Source: Plectonema radiosum NIES-515 (lineage in GTDB: Bacteria; Cyanobacteriota; Cyanobacteriia; Cyanobacteriales; Nostocaceae). From it: DNA of 64,000 bases. Made by a program: the position numbers and the translations under genes. Below the pieces are notes generated by a model. It had not been told where the DNA came from and did no database searches. It saw nothing but the letters and a program-made list of their open reading frames with translations. The stretch lies in contig NZ_JAOWRF010000405.1 of the NCBI RefSeq assembly GCF_025753815.1, positions 23,130 through 87,129 on the forward strand. Direction: 5' to 3'. Below, one piece after another: positions 17,658 through 27,666 of the stretch. The first letter of the stretch is position 1. Each line of letters starts with the position of its first letter.

Positions 17658-18275
17658 GATGAAGAAATTACTTGTAATATCAAGTTCGTTTAAATAACCC
17701 TCATTGCCATGGTCGCGAAGCAATCTCAAAAACGCAATTCGCTTGCCTCGTTCCACTCACCAATCTGTTTGGGTGAAAGGGGTTCATGAAAAAAGGGGTG
17801 CATGTGAAAAAGTTATTTAAAAACGCATAAACTTTTTTTCTTATATGACGTCAAGTCTGCCGGACAGAAACTTCGTGGGAGCGAGCTTTACCCCTTGTAG
17901 GGGTTTAAAGCCCCCTCATAAAGGAGGTTTTATTTGGAGGGAGGTCACAATTCCCGAATCCAAATTCTTTCCCCTTTCCCCTAATGAGTGAAGGCGGACA
18001 TATTATATCACGTCCGCGCTTATTACATATGATCTAAAGTCGCATTGCTACGTCTCTACAAGGATTTGGGATTTTTTTATTAATGTCAATTAAACGGACA
18101 TAATATTATGGGTTATCAGCCTATCATGATATAATATCATGTCTGGTTAATTAGGTGTCAAAAAACTACCTCACCACGCCACCTTGCTCAAACTCCTCCA
18201 CCCCCGCACCTTTGACGTGGCTCCCCATCAGCTCTCCTTAAAAAGGAGAGCTGATGGGGGTGAGGTTGAGGTTAA
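17658..18275. other. Gene-free spacer with several repeats
   Basis: No gene is seen. It holds a GGGGTTTAAAGCCCCC hairpin near 17897-17912 and a dispersed TACGTCTCTACAAGGATTT repeat followed by GTCAATTAAACGGACAT (18050-18108), also found near 61930-62045. The long stem at 18223-18259 is listed separately. Confidence 0.55.
18223..18259. repeat. Long perfect hairpin
   Basis: Two 17-nt arms (CCCCATCAGCTCTCCTT and its exact complement) flank an AAA loop. It lies within a larger CCTCACC...GGTGAGG context. It may act as a terminator, or it may simply be a member of the intergenic repeat class also seen at 11341. Confidence 0.75.
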
Positions 18276-18667
18276 ATGGGTATTATAATTAATCATGCAC
18301 TCCTCGATCTAACAGGATGGTCAGGATTAATTGGTTGCGAAGTTTGCCTATATTTTGCCAATCAATCAAGGTTGGGCAATTCACGGAAAGCGATAATAAT
18401 CAAAGAGCAATTTTCTTTGGCTCTCAAGGAGATACTCGCTCTCAACAAAAACCCTTAGAAACTCAAATTAAAGATTTTGTCCATCACCAGATAGATGTAG
18501 GCGATCGCTCAGGTATACTAAACTTAATCGATATTAGACCTGATGCGATCGCCCATACAGAAACACAACCCACCCACGACGTTGCAGCAGCGATTCCCTT
18601 TGATGATTTTGATATCCATGCTGTAGGGACGCTGAATCTTTATAAGCGTATTATTAACTTAGTCTGA
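18276..18667 (+). pseudogene. NAD-dependent sugar epimerase/dehydratase N-terminal remnant
   Basis: Frame 1 gives GWSGLIGCEVCLYFANQ, a damaged Rossmann G-x-x-G-x-x-G motif. Another frame then gives DNNQRAIFFGSQGDTRSQQK, FVHHQIDVGDRSGILNLID, PDAIAHTETQPTHDVAAAIP and FDDFDIHAVGTLNLY. That is the expected order for a nucleotide-sugar 2-epimerase-like enzyme. At least one frameshift is present, and everything after about residue 125 is missing. Confidence 0.75.
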
Positions 18668-18700
18668 CTAATTCCAAAAAATTAAAATTAAAAATATTTT

Positions 18701-19024
18701 ATGACAAAAAATGACTTAACCACAGTGAGGCAAATTGAACGGATTGAACAACCGACGAGAGAAGTATTTCAACGGAATTTTCTCTCTTTTAGAAAACCCG
18801 TCATTATCACTGGGGCAATGAGTTGGAATGCGCTCTATTTGTGGACAACTGATTATCTGAAGACCGTCGTCGGCAATACACAAGTTGATATTAGTGTTTC
18901 CCAAAACAGTCTATTCACTGGCAATTTAGATAATGGATTTGCTAAATGGAGACAAAAAATCAACTTCATCGAGTTCATCTTTCCCAAAGCTAAATTTTTT
19001 GACTGTATTATCGAAGCTGGTTAA
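18701..19024 (+). pseudogene. Truncated cupin-8/JmjC-type oxygenase N-terminus
   Basis: A 107-aa frame with FQRNFLSFRKPVIITGAMSW and TTDYLKTVVGNTQVDISVS, the start of cupin-8 proteins (about 300 aa). The iron-binding H-x-D...H region never appears and the last ~20 residues look unrelated. A non-functional remnant is most likely. Such hydroxylases are common tailoring enzymes in natural-product clusters. Confidence 0.68.
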
Positions 19025-19200
19025 ATTTTATTTCTTACGGTTTTTTGGTGGCATCAAGTATACTCACTGGAAAATTTAAATAAGAAGCTAAATATTTCGG
19101 TAATTTTTTGGTCTCAGCCACCTATTAGCCAATTGTTTACTGCTAACGGACGGCGATCGCTAGCACAAATACCCAAGATTTTGAAGAGCGCTTTGAAGAT

Positions 19201-20583
19201 ATGAAACCAATCAATCAATTAATTGAAGTAACTCGTGAACTTAGGAATTTTCTTCTCTTCTGGTTTGGTCAGTCTTTGTCAGAAATTGGCACTCGTCTGA
19301 CAGGATTTGGCTTGAGTATTTGGGTCTATCAAAACACTCATGCTGTAACACAACTAAGTTTAGTAATATTTTTCACTACATTACCCGGTGTCTTAATCAC
19401 TCCCTTAGTCGGTGCATTAGTAGATCGCTGGAATCGGCGGTGGACAATTATTATTAGTGATATACTTGCGGCTATAATAACACTAACACTGGCTTTATTG
19501 CTAATAACTCATAATCTGCAACTTTGGCATACTTATGTTACTGCATTTTTAACTTCATTGTGTGGTTCTTTTCAAATGACTGCTAAATCAGCAGCCATAC
19601 CCATGATGATTAAGAGCAATCAAATTGGGAGAGCCAACGGGTTGACTCAGTTCAGCACAGCAGTAGCACAACTGACAACGCCAATTTTAGCAGGTATACT
19701 TATTGCCAAATTACAACTTCAGAGCTTGCTGCTGATAGATTTTTCTACCTATGTCATTGCCTTGTTCACACTACTCTTTATCAAAATTCCTCAACCGGAA
19801 AGCAGCACTAAATCTGAAAAACGAATTACAACAATTATTGATGAAATTATTGCAGGCTGGGAAAATATTTCATCTCGCCCTTTTTTGGTGCTATTACTGG
19901 CATTCATGACAATTCATTTTTTTATTAGTGGGATGACCACTGTCTTGATTGATCCTCTAATATTATCATTTTCTTCTGCTACAACATTTGGTAATGTTAT
20001 GGCAGTCGCTGGATGTGGTATGGTTGCTGGCAGTTTTTTTATGAGTATCTGGGGAGGAGGAAAAAAATCCATTTCTACTCTGTTTCTGTTTTCTGTTGTC
20101 AATGGAATAGGTTTGATAATTGCTGGCATGAAACCTTTTATCCCTACAATAACTTTTGGGATTACTCTTTCGTTTTTTACCTTGCCGATTATTCTAGGTA
20201 CTAACTTTACAATTTGGCAAACTAGCGTACACCCGAAACTTCAAGGACGTGTTCTTTCATTGTTCTATACTGTGGCAGGCTTAGGATTGTCTTTAGGTAA
20301 TCTTAGTGCTAGTCCACTAGCGGACAAACTTTTAGAACCAATGCTATCTCCTGATGGACTACTTGCGAACACTGTGGGACGGTTGCTTGAAACTGGTGAA
20401 GGACGTGGAATTGGTTTTTTAATGGTTATGGCAGGATTCTTTGTTGTATTCGCATCACTCAGCTTTTACACTTATTTTGGATTTAAACAAATAGGTGGAG
20501 AATTGTTAGCTACTGATGGAGAAATACTAGAAAATAAAACAATTAATATCTTAGATTATGAACCTGATAAACTGAGAAATTAA
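19201..20583 (+). CDS. MFS transporter (probable exporter), copy A
   Basis: A 460-aa protein with about 12 hydrophobic helices. Motif A in loop 2-3 appears as GALVDRWNRRWTIIISD near residue 70, typical of drug-efflux MFS proteins. The pattern LADKLLEPMLSPDGLLANTV, then GEGRGIGFLMVMAG, is shared with the transporter at 24302-25585 (LADDVFEPLMAFDGPW, GPGRGIGLIFVLVG). The two form a paralogous pair. It probably exports the product made by this locus. Confidence 0.86.
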   Translation: MKPINQLIEVTRELRNFLLFWFGQSLSEIGTRLTGFGLSIWVYQNTHAVTQLSLVIFFTTLPGVLITPLVGALVDRWNRRWTIIISDILAAIITLTLALLLITHNLQLWHTYVTAFLTSLCGSFQMTAKSAAIPMMIKSNQIGRANGLTQFSTAVAQLTTPILAGILIAKLQLQSLLLIDFSTYVIALFTLLFIKIPQPESSTKSEKRITTIIDEIIAGWENISSRPFLVLLLAFMTIHFFISGMTTVLIDPLILSFSSATTFGNVMAVAGCGMVAGSFFMSIWGGGKKSISTLFLFSVVNGIGLIIAGMKPFIPTITFGITLSFFTLPIILGTNFTIWQTSVHPKLQGRVLSLFYTVAGLGLSLGNLSASPLADKLLEPMLSPDGLLANTVGRLLETGEGRGIGFLMVMAGFFVVFASLSFYTYFGFKQIGGELLATDGEILENKTINILDYEPDKLRN

Positions 20584-20626
20584 TTAGTTCTTGATTTTTG
20601 GGTGGGGTGCAGCACCCCACCTAGAA

Positions 20627-21403
20627 TTACAAAGGCTTACGCAGCAGATATAGCCCTGCTGAACGCATATTTTCTCCTTGCCATACACCAGATGGGACTA
20701 ATACTTCGTATGATATTGTGTGACGACACATAAAGCCACAGTCGATCAATCGGCAATTATCAATTACATAGCTGATGGCATCACGAACTTGGGGGTGTGC
20801 CGCATCGTCAATCAAAATGTACCCACCGCGACTAAGATAAGGTATGGCGAGCATAATATCAATCAGGGCATGATCGTAGGTATGGTCTCCATCAACCAGA
20901 ATGAAGTCGAAAGACCCTGCCAGCCGAGCCGCTTCAATCATTGCCTCTGGCGAATTCTTCTGTTCGATGTAGGTAAATTGTTCACCCAAATAGTCGCGCG
21001 TTGTTTGAACCAGCTTAAATTCAGGATCGATGCAAACGCCACGAAAATCGTCCAACCCCAGGGCTGCGATCGCACTCTTGACGATCATAGCCGATCCGCC
21101 TGCATCTGTTCCTATTTCCAAATAGCGTTTGGGTCCAATACCGTAGACAAAAGACCAGAGAAAAAGTCTCTGAGCCAAGGGCATTAGTGAGGGGGAGTTT
21201 TCAACTACAGATAGCTCTTCGGGTATTGTCCATTTTATGAGGTTTTCTCCTAATTTATGTACGATTTGCGGAGCTGACTCTAAGATATTGGATTCTTTTG
21301 GTAATTCTGCGGCAGGTGCAACCTCAGTAAATTCTTGCTCGGCTAAATTTGTCGCATTTCGCATTATCTGCTCAACAAGTATTGTGGTAGCTCCGGTAGT
21401 CAT
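20627..21403 (-). CDS. Class I SAM-dependent methyltransferase (Methyltransf_24-like)
   Basis: A 258-aa protein with AAGGAG 8-13 nt before ATG 21403. RYLEIGTDAGGSAMIVKSAI near residue 93 is the SAM-binding loop. GSFDFILVDGDHTYDHALID near residue 163 carries the D-G-x-H-x-Y motif of methyltransferase_24 and cephalosporin-hydroxylase-like proteins. RGGYILIDDA follows. It is convergent with the upstream MFS gene. The first ~60 residues are variable. The substrate is unknown. Confidence 0.84.
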   Translation of the reverse strand: MTTGATTILVEQIMRNATNLAEQEFTEVAPAAELPKESNILESAPQIVHKLGENLIKWTIPEELSVVENSPSLMPLAQRLFLWSFVYGIGPKRYLEIGTDAGGSAMIVKSAIAALGLDDFRGVCIDPEFKLVQTTRDYLGEQFTYIEQKNSPEAMIEAARLAGSFDFILVDGDHTYDHALIDIMLAIPYLSRGGYILIDDAAHPQVRDAISYVIDNCRLIDCGFMCRHTISYEVLVPSGVWQGENMRSAGLYLLRKPL

Positions 21404-21884
21404 GCGGTTCTCCTTGATGTAATTATGTTGAAATTTTGTGAACGCTTTAGTTCTTTACTGTCGCGAATGCTGCCACACGATGTAATTTACTCAGCATAAC
21501 TTAGAACTGGTTTATTGTTGCGGATAGGCTTAAACACTAAAGCGTATTTTGTATAGGGCTATTTCATTCTATTTTTAAACGTGGGTTTCCGAAAAATATT
21601 CGTGAAAAGCAAAAATTTAACAACCGAAACCACTCCGGAAAAATGCCCATTTTGAGATAATTAACCCATTGCCATACATAAAAAGTGACATTTTAGAATG
21701 AAATAGCCCTGGTATTTTGTTACTTTTTATCATCGTTTTCGACTGAAATACAATTTAATCTCTTGCTATTGCTTCCCTCTATTAGTAGAATCACTACAAA
21801 TGAATTGTGATTCATAAATCGCTAATTCCATTACTGATAACCTGATTGTCAACTGATTATCCTTCTTCGTGGGAGAAAAATCAT
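21404..21884. other. Divergent intergenic region containing a MITE-like element
   Basis: It separates a leftward methyltransferase from a rightward GH13 gene and so should hold both promoters. No gene is seen; a small inverted-repeat element occupies 21555-21710. Confidence 0.6.
21555..21710. mobile_element. 156-bp MITE-like element with 17-bp terminal inverted repeats
   Basis: The ends are AGGGCTATTTCATTCTA (21555-21571) and its exact reverse complement (21694-21710). The interior has no ORF of note. GTAT occurs just outside both ends, though not in perfectly matching spacing, so a target duplication is uncertain. Confidence 0.72.
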
Positions 21885-23927
21885 ATGCGCTATTTTGAAG
21901 AATACTGTGAAGTACATCTTGAACCGAACATTGCACCATTTACTTGGGTGTTTAGAAGTGATGAGAAAATCAGTATAAAGTTTGGGATTAGCTTATCAAA
22001 AGATCCAGATTATGGGCAAATAGCTTATGAGTTGAATGATGGACAAGGATATTGCGATTCAGGTAGAATTACGGCACATACTGAAGGCATTGTCGAAAAT
22101 GGCTATCTTATGTTTTCGGCTATCTTACCACCTATCAGTAGTGGGGGAGGATATCGATATAGCCTGGCTTATGTTGATATGTCGGGTTCGGAGCATACAA
22201 GTGTGCGATCGCGTTTTCTTCTTGTCTGCGATACATCACCTCGATCAATGGCTGAGATTCAATCAGTCTTTCTTGGGTTTGTTGACAACCAACCTGTGTA
22301 TGGACCAATACCACGCGTTCAAATGACATCCAGCCCCCAAAATTGGGACGCACGTCTGTTTTACTCTATAATCATCGATCGCTTTGCTCGTAGTCCCAAC
22401 AGCGATCGCACCAATTTAGGCGCAGTCAGGTATAATCCTTCTGACCCATACGCAAGCCACGGTGGGACAATTCGTGGCGTGACTGAGCAGATAGAATATC
22501 TGAAGTCATTGGGAATAAAAGCAATTATCCTCAGCCCCGTGTATGTCAACGCTGCTGACGGCTATCATGGCTATCATCCGATTCACTTATTGATGGTCGA
22601 TCCACGTCTGGGTACACTTATGTGTCTGCGTGAGCTTGTCGCGAAAGCTCATGAAGCTGACATCGCTGTGATTTTAGATGTCGTCAACAATCACATCACA
22701 GATAGTATTAACTGGGAGCAGTATGGTGGTCCGGCTGGAGGGGAATTTAAATACTTGCAAGGTGATGATACTACAGTCATGCCTTTTCCCGTAGAAGTAC
22801 GTAACACATCACTCTTCCACGGTCCGGAATACACTGATATGGTGAATCAAAGACTGTTTGGCTTCTTGGAAGATTGGCGAACAGAGACAAGCTACGTCCG
22901 CGAATTGCTAATTGGGCATCTCAAATACTGGATTGCAGAAACGGACATTGATGGCTTTCGATACGATTCCGCACGTCACGTTGGTCTTGACTTTTGGAAG
23001 CCTTGCGTTGAAGAGATATCAAAATATGCCAGCTATCTTGGGAAAAAGCAGTTTCTTCAGATAGCGGAACACGCTGGAAGTACTCACGAAGAATTGATTG
23101 AATACAACGATGCAAAATTCTCCAATATCATAGATTACCCGACTTATTATACCGCCGTCAAGTACTCTCTTGCTGATGGAAGTTGGCTACTAGGGGGTTT
23201 AGCAGATTATTTTTGTGGTTTTCTTGCTCCATCACACTCATATTATGCAGGTTGGAGGAACAATATTATGTTCCTCGAAAACCAAGACACAACTAGAATC
23301 TTTCATGAGTTCTTAAGTCGCATCCCAAGCCAAGACGATGCTAGAGTCCATCTGCACTTTGCTCTTGCCTGCTTGATTCTTGGACCTCAAATACCTTCTA
23401 TCTATCAAGGAACCGAGCAAGAGTTTTCTGGTGCTTTAGGGATGCATCAACCAGAGGATACAGGAGAATGGATTGGTCATGATTGCTATGTGCGGGAGGA
23501 CATGTTTGAGAACCCTGCGTGTGCTTGGCAGTTTGGTCCGATTAACCGAAAATCTTTCAAACCCCATAACAGAAACCACCCAACCTTTATACTGATTCAA
23601 CAGCTTGCCGAAATTAGGCTTCAAAACAAACTAATTCAAAGTGGAACCCGCACTTTATTATGCTCTAGGAAGAATGGTCTTTGGTGTGTACTTATTCATA
23701 ATATGGCTGTTGATCAGCCACTCTTCATTGCTATGAACCTTGGACCTAGACCAGTATTTGAGCAGGCTTTAAAGATTCCTAATTTGTATGGTGAGTTCTC
23801 CGGAGTTGATCTGCCGATCGCTACCTCCGGTGGAGCATTGCATCTTGTGGAAGGTGGTATGCGAATTCGACTTGCACCATTCACATTTGTCTTAGGGCGA
23901 CTCTTACGGGATGATAACAAAAGTTAA
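21885..23927 (+). CDS. GH13 alpha-amylase-family enzyme
   Basis: A 680-aa protein. ATG 21885 follows TGGGAG; the upstream TTG start is less likely. An N-terminal beta domain precedes a (beta/alpha)8 barrel. Region I is DVVNNH (about 265). Region II is DGFRYDSARH with the nucleophile Asp at about 361. Region III is FLQIAEHAG with the acid Glu at about 395. Region IV is FLENQDTTR, where the Asp (about 468) is kept but the usual His of N-H-D is Gln. It should act on alpha-glucosidic bonds as hydrolase or transglycosylase. The role beside exporters and methyltransferases is unclear. Confidence 0.9.
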   Translation: MRYFEEYCEVHLEPNIAPFTWVFRSDEKISIKFGISLSKDPDYGQIAYELNDGQGYCDSGRITAHTEGIVENGYLMFSAILPPISSGGGYRYSLAYVDMSGSEHTSVRSRFLLVCDTSPRSMAEIQSVFLGFVDNQPVYGPIPRVQMTSSPQNWDARLFYSIIIDRFARSPNSDRTNLGAVRYNPSDPYASHGGTIRGVTEQIEYLKSLGIKAIILSPVYVNAADGYHGYHPIHLLMVDPRLGTLMCLRELVAKAHEADIAVILDVVNNHITDSINWEQYGGPAGGEFKYLQGDDTTVMPFPVEVRNTSLFHGPEYTDMVNQRLFGFLEDWRTETSYVRELLIGHLKYWIAETDIDGFRYDSARHVGLDFWKPCVEEISKYASYLGKKQFLQIAEHAGSTHEELIEYNDAKFSNIIDYPTYYTAVKYSLADGSWLLGGLADYFCGFLAPSHSYYAGWRNNIMFLENQDTTRIFHEFLSRIPSQDDARVHLHFALACLILGPQIPSIYQGTEQEFSGALGMHQPEDTGEWIGHDCYVREDMFENPACAWQFGPINRKSFKPHNRNHPTFILIQQLAEIRLQNKLIQSGTRTLLCSRKNGLWCVLIHNMAVDQPLFIAMNLGPRPVFEQALKIPNLYGEFSGVDLPIATSGGALHLVEGGMRIRLAPFTFVLGRLLRDDNKS

Positions 23928-23974
23928 AAAGTGGAAGCAATGAGGCGTTGCTAAATACAGGTATGAATTTTTGA

Positions 23975-24004
23975 TGTAGAGACGTAAAATTTTACGTCTC
24001 TACA
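23975..24004. repeat. 30-bp perfect palindrome of the GTAGAGACGT family
   Basis: Two 15-nt arms (TGTAGAGACGTAAAA and its complement) meet without a loop, just downstream of the GH13 stop. Relatives occur throughout the window, so it is both a dispersed repeat and a possible terminator stem. Confidence 0.85.
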
Positions 24005-24301
24005 AAAGTTTTGGTTGTACAACTACTCCTTTCCCGGTGGAAGAATACCAAAATATTTTTGATCTCACGCTCCAGACGCTCCCGGCACAGAGAAAGAAAA
24101 GATAGGTAATTTTAGAGCGGTTCGGGAGTAATACAGCAAATTTCAGGTAGATGAGGTACATGCGTAAAACCCGCTCACCCGCTCCAAGACGTAGCACTTG
24201 GTAGTCTCTACGTGTATTTCATCACAACGCAATCTGCTGTAAATTTCCTACTTATAGGTTAAAAAGAGTTTTTGCCTAAGTTCTGTTTGTCTGATGAAGA
24301 T

Positions 24302-25585
24302 TCACGCATCAGGTAAATTTTCTTCCAATTCTCTGATGCCAGGGTATTGATAGCCAAGAAGTGCTGCCACCAATATACAACACCCGACGAGGACAAATAT
24401 CAGTCCGATGCCGCGACCTGGACCAGAACCAATTACTTGACCGATAAGGTTTCTAGACCAAGGTCCATCAAATGCCATTAGTGGCTCGAAAACATCGTCA
24501 GCCAAAGGACCAGCAATAAGGGCAGCTAGCGGTATAGCAATCCCAGATATCGATCCGATTAAAGCAAAGACTCTTCCCTGTACCCGCTCGGCAACTTGTT
24601 TCTGAAAAATAACCTGCACTGAGCCGTTAATGAAAGGAGCAGTCAAAAAGAAAAGTGAAGTTGCGATCGCAATCTGTATGGTAGAGGGACGCAAACCAGC
24701 AAGAGCAATCCACAGTCCACTTAAGGACATCGCGCTCAGGATTGGGATTATCAAGTTTTTCCAACTATTTTTCTGAGCGCTCATTATCAAAGCACCCACG
24801 AGGGTACCAATACCCCCAACGAATGCAATTTGTCCCAAGCTAGCTGGGGTAGCTAAAGAAAGAATCAGGGGATACATTAGTACAGCAACGAACCCCAGCA
24901 AAAATTGGTAAATGCTGAAGACAATCAAAAACTTTAGTAATCCAGGACGCTCAGTCAGATAAGTCCAACCGTAGGCTGTTTCTCCCCAAAATGATAAAGG
25001 CTCTTGCTTCTCATCAGCAGGCTGACTAATTTTCGGAAATGGCACTAACAAAAGGGGAACAAGGGCAACTAGTAAAGTTGCTAAATTGATGAGGAGAATG
25101 CCCTTTAGCTGGACAATATTCAACAGAATACCTGCTAGTAAAGGCGAGACAATTTGCTGAATGCCCATTGAAAGTTGCATCATACCGCTGACGCGTGTTA
25201 AATCCTCTTCAGAAACTAAGGATCTGATGGAAGCTTTATAAGCCGACGAATGAAAAGCACCGAAGGTTGAAATGAAGACATTTCTTAAGTAAATGTGCCA
25301 AATTTCTAGTTGACCGATAGTTAATAGCGCCACAATAACTAGGGTAGACAGCCCTATACACAAATGACTAATAATCATTGTCCAGCGACGATCCCAACGA
25401 TCTACTAATGTGCCTGCTAATGGCGAAATGATGATTGGTGGTATCGTACAAGTCAAGGTAACTAAAGCGAACTGGGTGGCGGAGCCTGTTTTCTGAAAAA
25501 CCCAGATATCCAGAGCAAATACAGCCATCCAGGTGCCAATCAGAGAAACTAGTTGTCCCAACCAAATTAGTGTGAAAATACGCAT
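24302..25585 (-). CDS. MFS transporter (probable exporter), copy B
   Basis: A 427-aa protein with about 12 hydrophobic helices and motif A as GTLVDRWDRRWTMIISH near residue 60. A conserved tail shared with the transporter at 19201 shows common ancestry, but the two run in opposite directions. It is divergent from the ABC exporter gene at 25907 across a 321-bp spacer. An efflux function is inferred from family and context. Confidence 0.87.
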   Translation of the reverse strand: MRIFTLIWLGQLVSLIGTWMAVFALDIWVFQKTGSATQFALVTLTCTIPPIIISPLAGTLVDRWDRRWTMIISHLCIGLSTLVIVALLTIGQLEIWHIYLRNVFISTFGAFHSSAYKASIRSLVSEEDLTRVSGMMQLSMGIQQIVSPLLAGILLNIVQLKGILLINLATLLVALVPLLLVPFPKISQPADEKQEPLSFWGETAYGWTYLTERPGLLKFLIVFSIYQFLLGFVAVLMYPLILSLATPASLGQIAFVGGIGTLVGALIMSAQKNSWKNLIIPILSAMSLSGLWIALAGLRPSTIQIAIATSLFFLTAPFINGSVQVIFQKQVAERVQGRVFALIGSISGIAIPLAALIAGPLADDVFEPLMAFDGPWSRNLIGQVIGSGPGRGIGLIFVLVGCCILVAALLGYQYPGIRELEENLPDA

Positions 25586-25906
25586 ATTTATCTCTAAATT
25601 TAGAAGTTAGGCAATAATCCTGCAATAAAAGTGTTATGCGCGGCATGGGGTTGTCCTCCTGCTCCCTTCTCCCTGCCAAGCCAGATGCTCCAATGAGTGG
25701 AAACCCCAGACGCTCAAAGGACTCGCTAATGCGCTATCGCTTTTAGGGTCTCCCCGAATCGAGAAGACCAAACTAGCGCTAAGGCTGCCTCTTCTAGACC
25801 CCGATTAATTATAGCGAAGTGACTATAGGGTATAGTATGAAAATCCACAAGCGATCGCTTGCTTTATGTTTGTCTTCATCATTAGAAACATCTAGAAATT
25901 ATACAA
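25586..25906. promoter_or_regulatory. Divergent promoter region between MFS and ABC exporters
   Basis: A 321-bp spacer between two outward-reading genes. A possible extended -10 (TATAGGGTATAGT, 25823-25835) precedes the ABC gene. No protein-coding frame or clear operator is seen. Confidence 0.4.
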
Positions 25907-27577
25907 ATGAATCGATTCAACTTCAAGGTGGTCAAGCGGTTTTGGGCGATCGCTAAACTCTATTGGCTAGGTAATGAAAAAAAAGGTGCTAATGCTCTAC
26001 TTGCGCTTCTCGGAGTGTTATTATTAGCCACCACTCAAGTGAAGGTGTTCTTAAATACCATACAGGGAGAGTTAATTTCTGCCCTTTCAGCTCGTGATAG
26101 CCCTCGATTCTGGCAAGGTGTAATCATTGCATTAGGGGGGATAATCATTTATGGTTTGCTTAATTCTGGCTATGGCTATCTGCGAGAGACAATAGGAATT
26201 TATTGGCGCCGCTGGTTAACTGATCGCTTTCTCAATCAATATTTTAGCGATCGCGCTTTTTATGAGTTGAGTAATTCCAACCAAGACATTGACAACCCAG
26301 ACCAACGTATTGCCGAAAATGTCGCCAGTTTTTGCCAGCAATCTATTCAGCTTTTTGTAAATATTATTGAATCGATTTTTATCGTCATTGCTTTTAGCCT
26401 CATTCTCTGGTCTATTTCCAAATATTTAGTTTTTACTTTATTAATTTATTCGATATTAGCTTACTCCCTCACTATTGGTTTTTACGGCAGAAAATTAACT
26501 CAACTACATTTAAGTCAACTGAGAAAAGAAGCTAATTTTCGCTTTGGTTTAGTTCGCATTCGCGAAAATGCCGAGTCTATTGCCTTCTATAACGGCACTT
26601 CTCAGGAAGCCAACAAAATTAAACTTCTATTCAATGAAGTATTTAATAACTTTAAACGATTAATTTTATGGTCAGAGTTGTATTTAAATATATTTAAATA
26701 TCCGTTTGGCAATCTCACCTTAATATTACCAGGAGTAATTCTCGGACGCCAGATTCTCATCGGTGAATTGGAAGTGGGAAAAGTCACAGAAGCTATGGGA
26801 GCGTTTGGAAGTGTTGCTTTTTCGGTGAATTTGATTATGTATCAGTTTGAAATCTTCACTAAATTTGCGGCTTCAATTGATCGTCTATACATCTTTTATG
26901 AATATCTCAAACATCCAAGAAAAGAAATCGCTAATCAAAGGACTTTTGATATAGTAAAAGACAATCGTTTAGCAGTTGAAAACCTAACTTTAGAGACACC
27001 TAATTATCAAAAAACCTTATTTAGAAATCTCTCGGTAGCGCTGCAACCAGGGCAAGGATTATTAATTATGGGAGAAAGTGGTAGTGGGAAAACTTCTCTG
27101 TTGCGTGCGATCGCTGGTTTGTGGAATTCGGGAACAGGTGTGATTTTTCGCCCAGAATTAGAAGAAATGCTATTTTTACCCCAGCGTCCTTACATGATTT
27201 TGGGGACTTTACGCGATCAGTTAATTTATCCTAACGCCAAAGTTGATGTGAGTGATGAAGAACTTTATCAAATCCTCCACAGAGTAAATCTGTCAGACTT
27301 AGCAAAACGATTCGGTGGTTTTGAGGCAGAGAAAGATTGGAGTGATGTTCTTTCTTTAGGAGAACAACAAAGACTCGCTTTTGCCCGGATACTGGTGACA
27401 AAACCAAAATATGCCATTTTAGACGAAGCAACGAGCGCTTTAGATGTTAACAATGAAGAAAATCTTTATAATCTTTTGTTAGAGACAGGGACAACCTTTA
27501 TTAGTGTAGGTCATCGCCCCACTCTCAATAAATTTCATCAGCTTATTATCTCTGTTTCGTTGCCAGTGTCTTCGTAA
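25907..27577 (+). CDS. YddA/SbmA-type ABC transporter (membrane plus ATPase in one chain)
   Basis: A 556-aa half-transporter. An ABC_membrane_2 domain (about residues 20-320) contains the EAA-like LRKEANFRFGLVRIRENAES signature of the family. The ATPase domain has Walker A GESGSGKTS near residue 390, FLPQRPYMILGTLRDQLIYP, the ABC signature LSLGEQQRLAFAR near 485 and Walker B YAILDEATSALD. Relatives move peptides, fatty acyl compounds or cofactors. Next to a GT1 glycosyltransferase, export of a glycosylated product is a reasonable guess. Confidence 0.9.
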   Translation: MNRFNFKVVKRFWAIAKLYWLGNEKKGANALLALLGVLLLATTQVKVFLNTIQGELISALSARDSPRFWQGVIIALGGIIIYGLLNSGYGYLRETIGIYWRRWLTDRFLNQYFSDRAFYELSNSNQDIDNPDQRIAENVASFCQQSIQLFVNIIESIFIVIAFSLILWSISKYLVFTLLIYSILAYSLTIGFYGRKLTQLHLSQLRKEANFRFGLVRIRENAESIAFYNGTSQEANKIKLLFNEVFNNFKRLILWSELYLNIFKYPFGNLTLILPGVILGRQILIGELEVGKVTEAMGAFGSVAFSVNLIMYQFEIFTKFAASIDRLYIFYEYLKHPRKEIANQRTFDIVKDNRLAVENLTLETPNYQKTLFRNLSVALQPGQGLLIMGESGSGKTSLLRAIAGLWNSGTGVIFRPELEEMLFLPQRPYMILGTLRDQLIYPNAKVDVSDEELYQILHRVNLSDLAKRFGGFEAEKDWSDVLSLGEQQRLAFARILVTKPKYAILDEATSALDVNNEENLYNLLLETGTTFISVGHRPTLNKFHQLIISVSLPVSS

Positions 27578-27666
27578 TTTATGATAAACACTCAAAGAGC
27601 ATAAAAATCTCTTCTTCCCCATTGCCCAATGCCCAATGCCTCATTTTCAAATCAAGTTATTTTTCT

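Noticed and set aside
17270..17683. 137-codon minus-strand frame
   Set aside because: It is antisense to recognisable NRPS motifs (NGKID, VHEIFAEQ) and has a composition unlike a protein.
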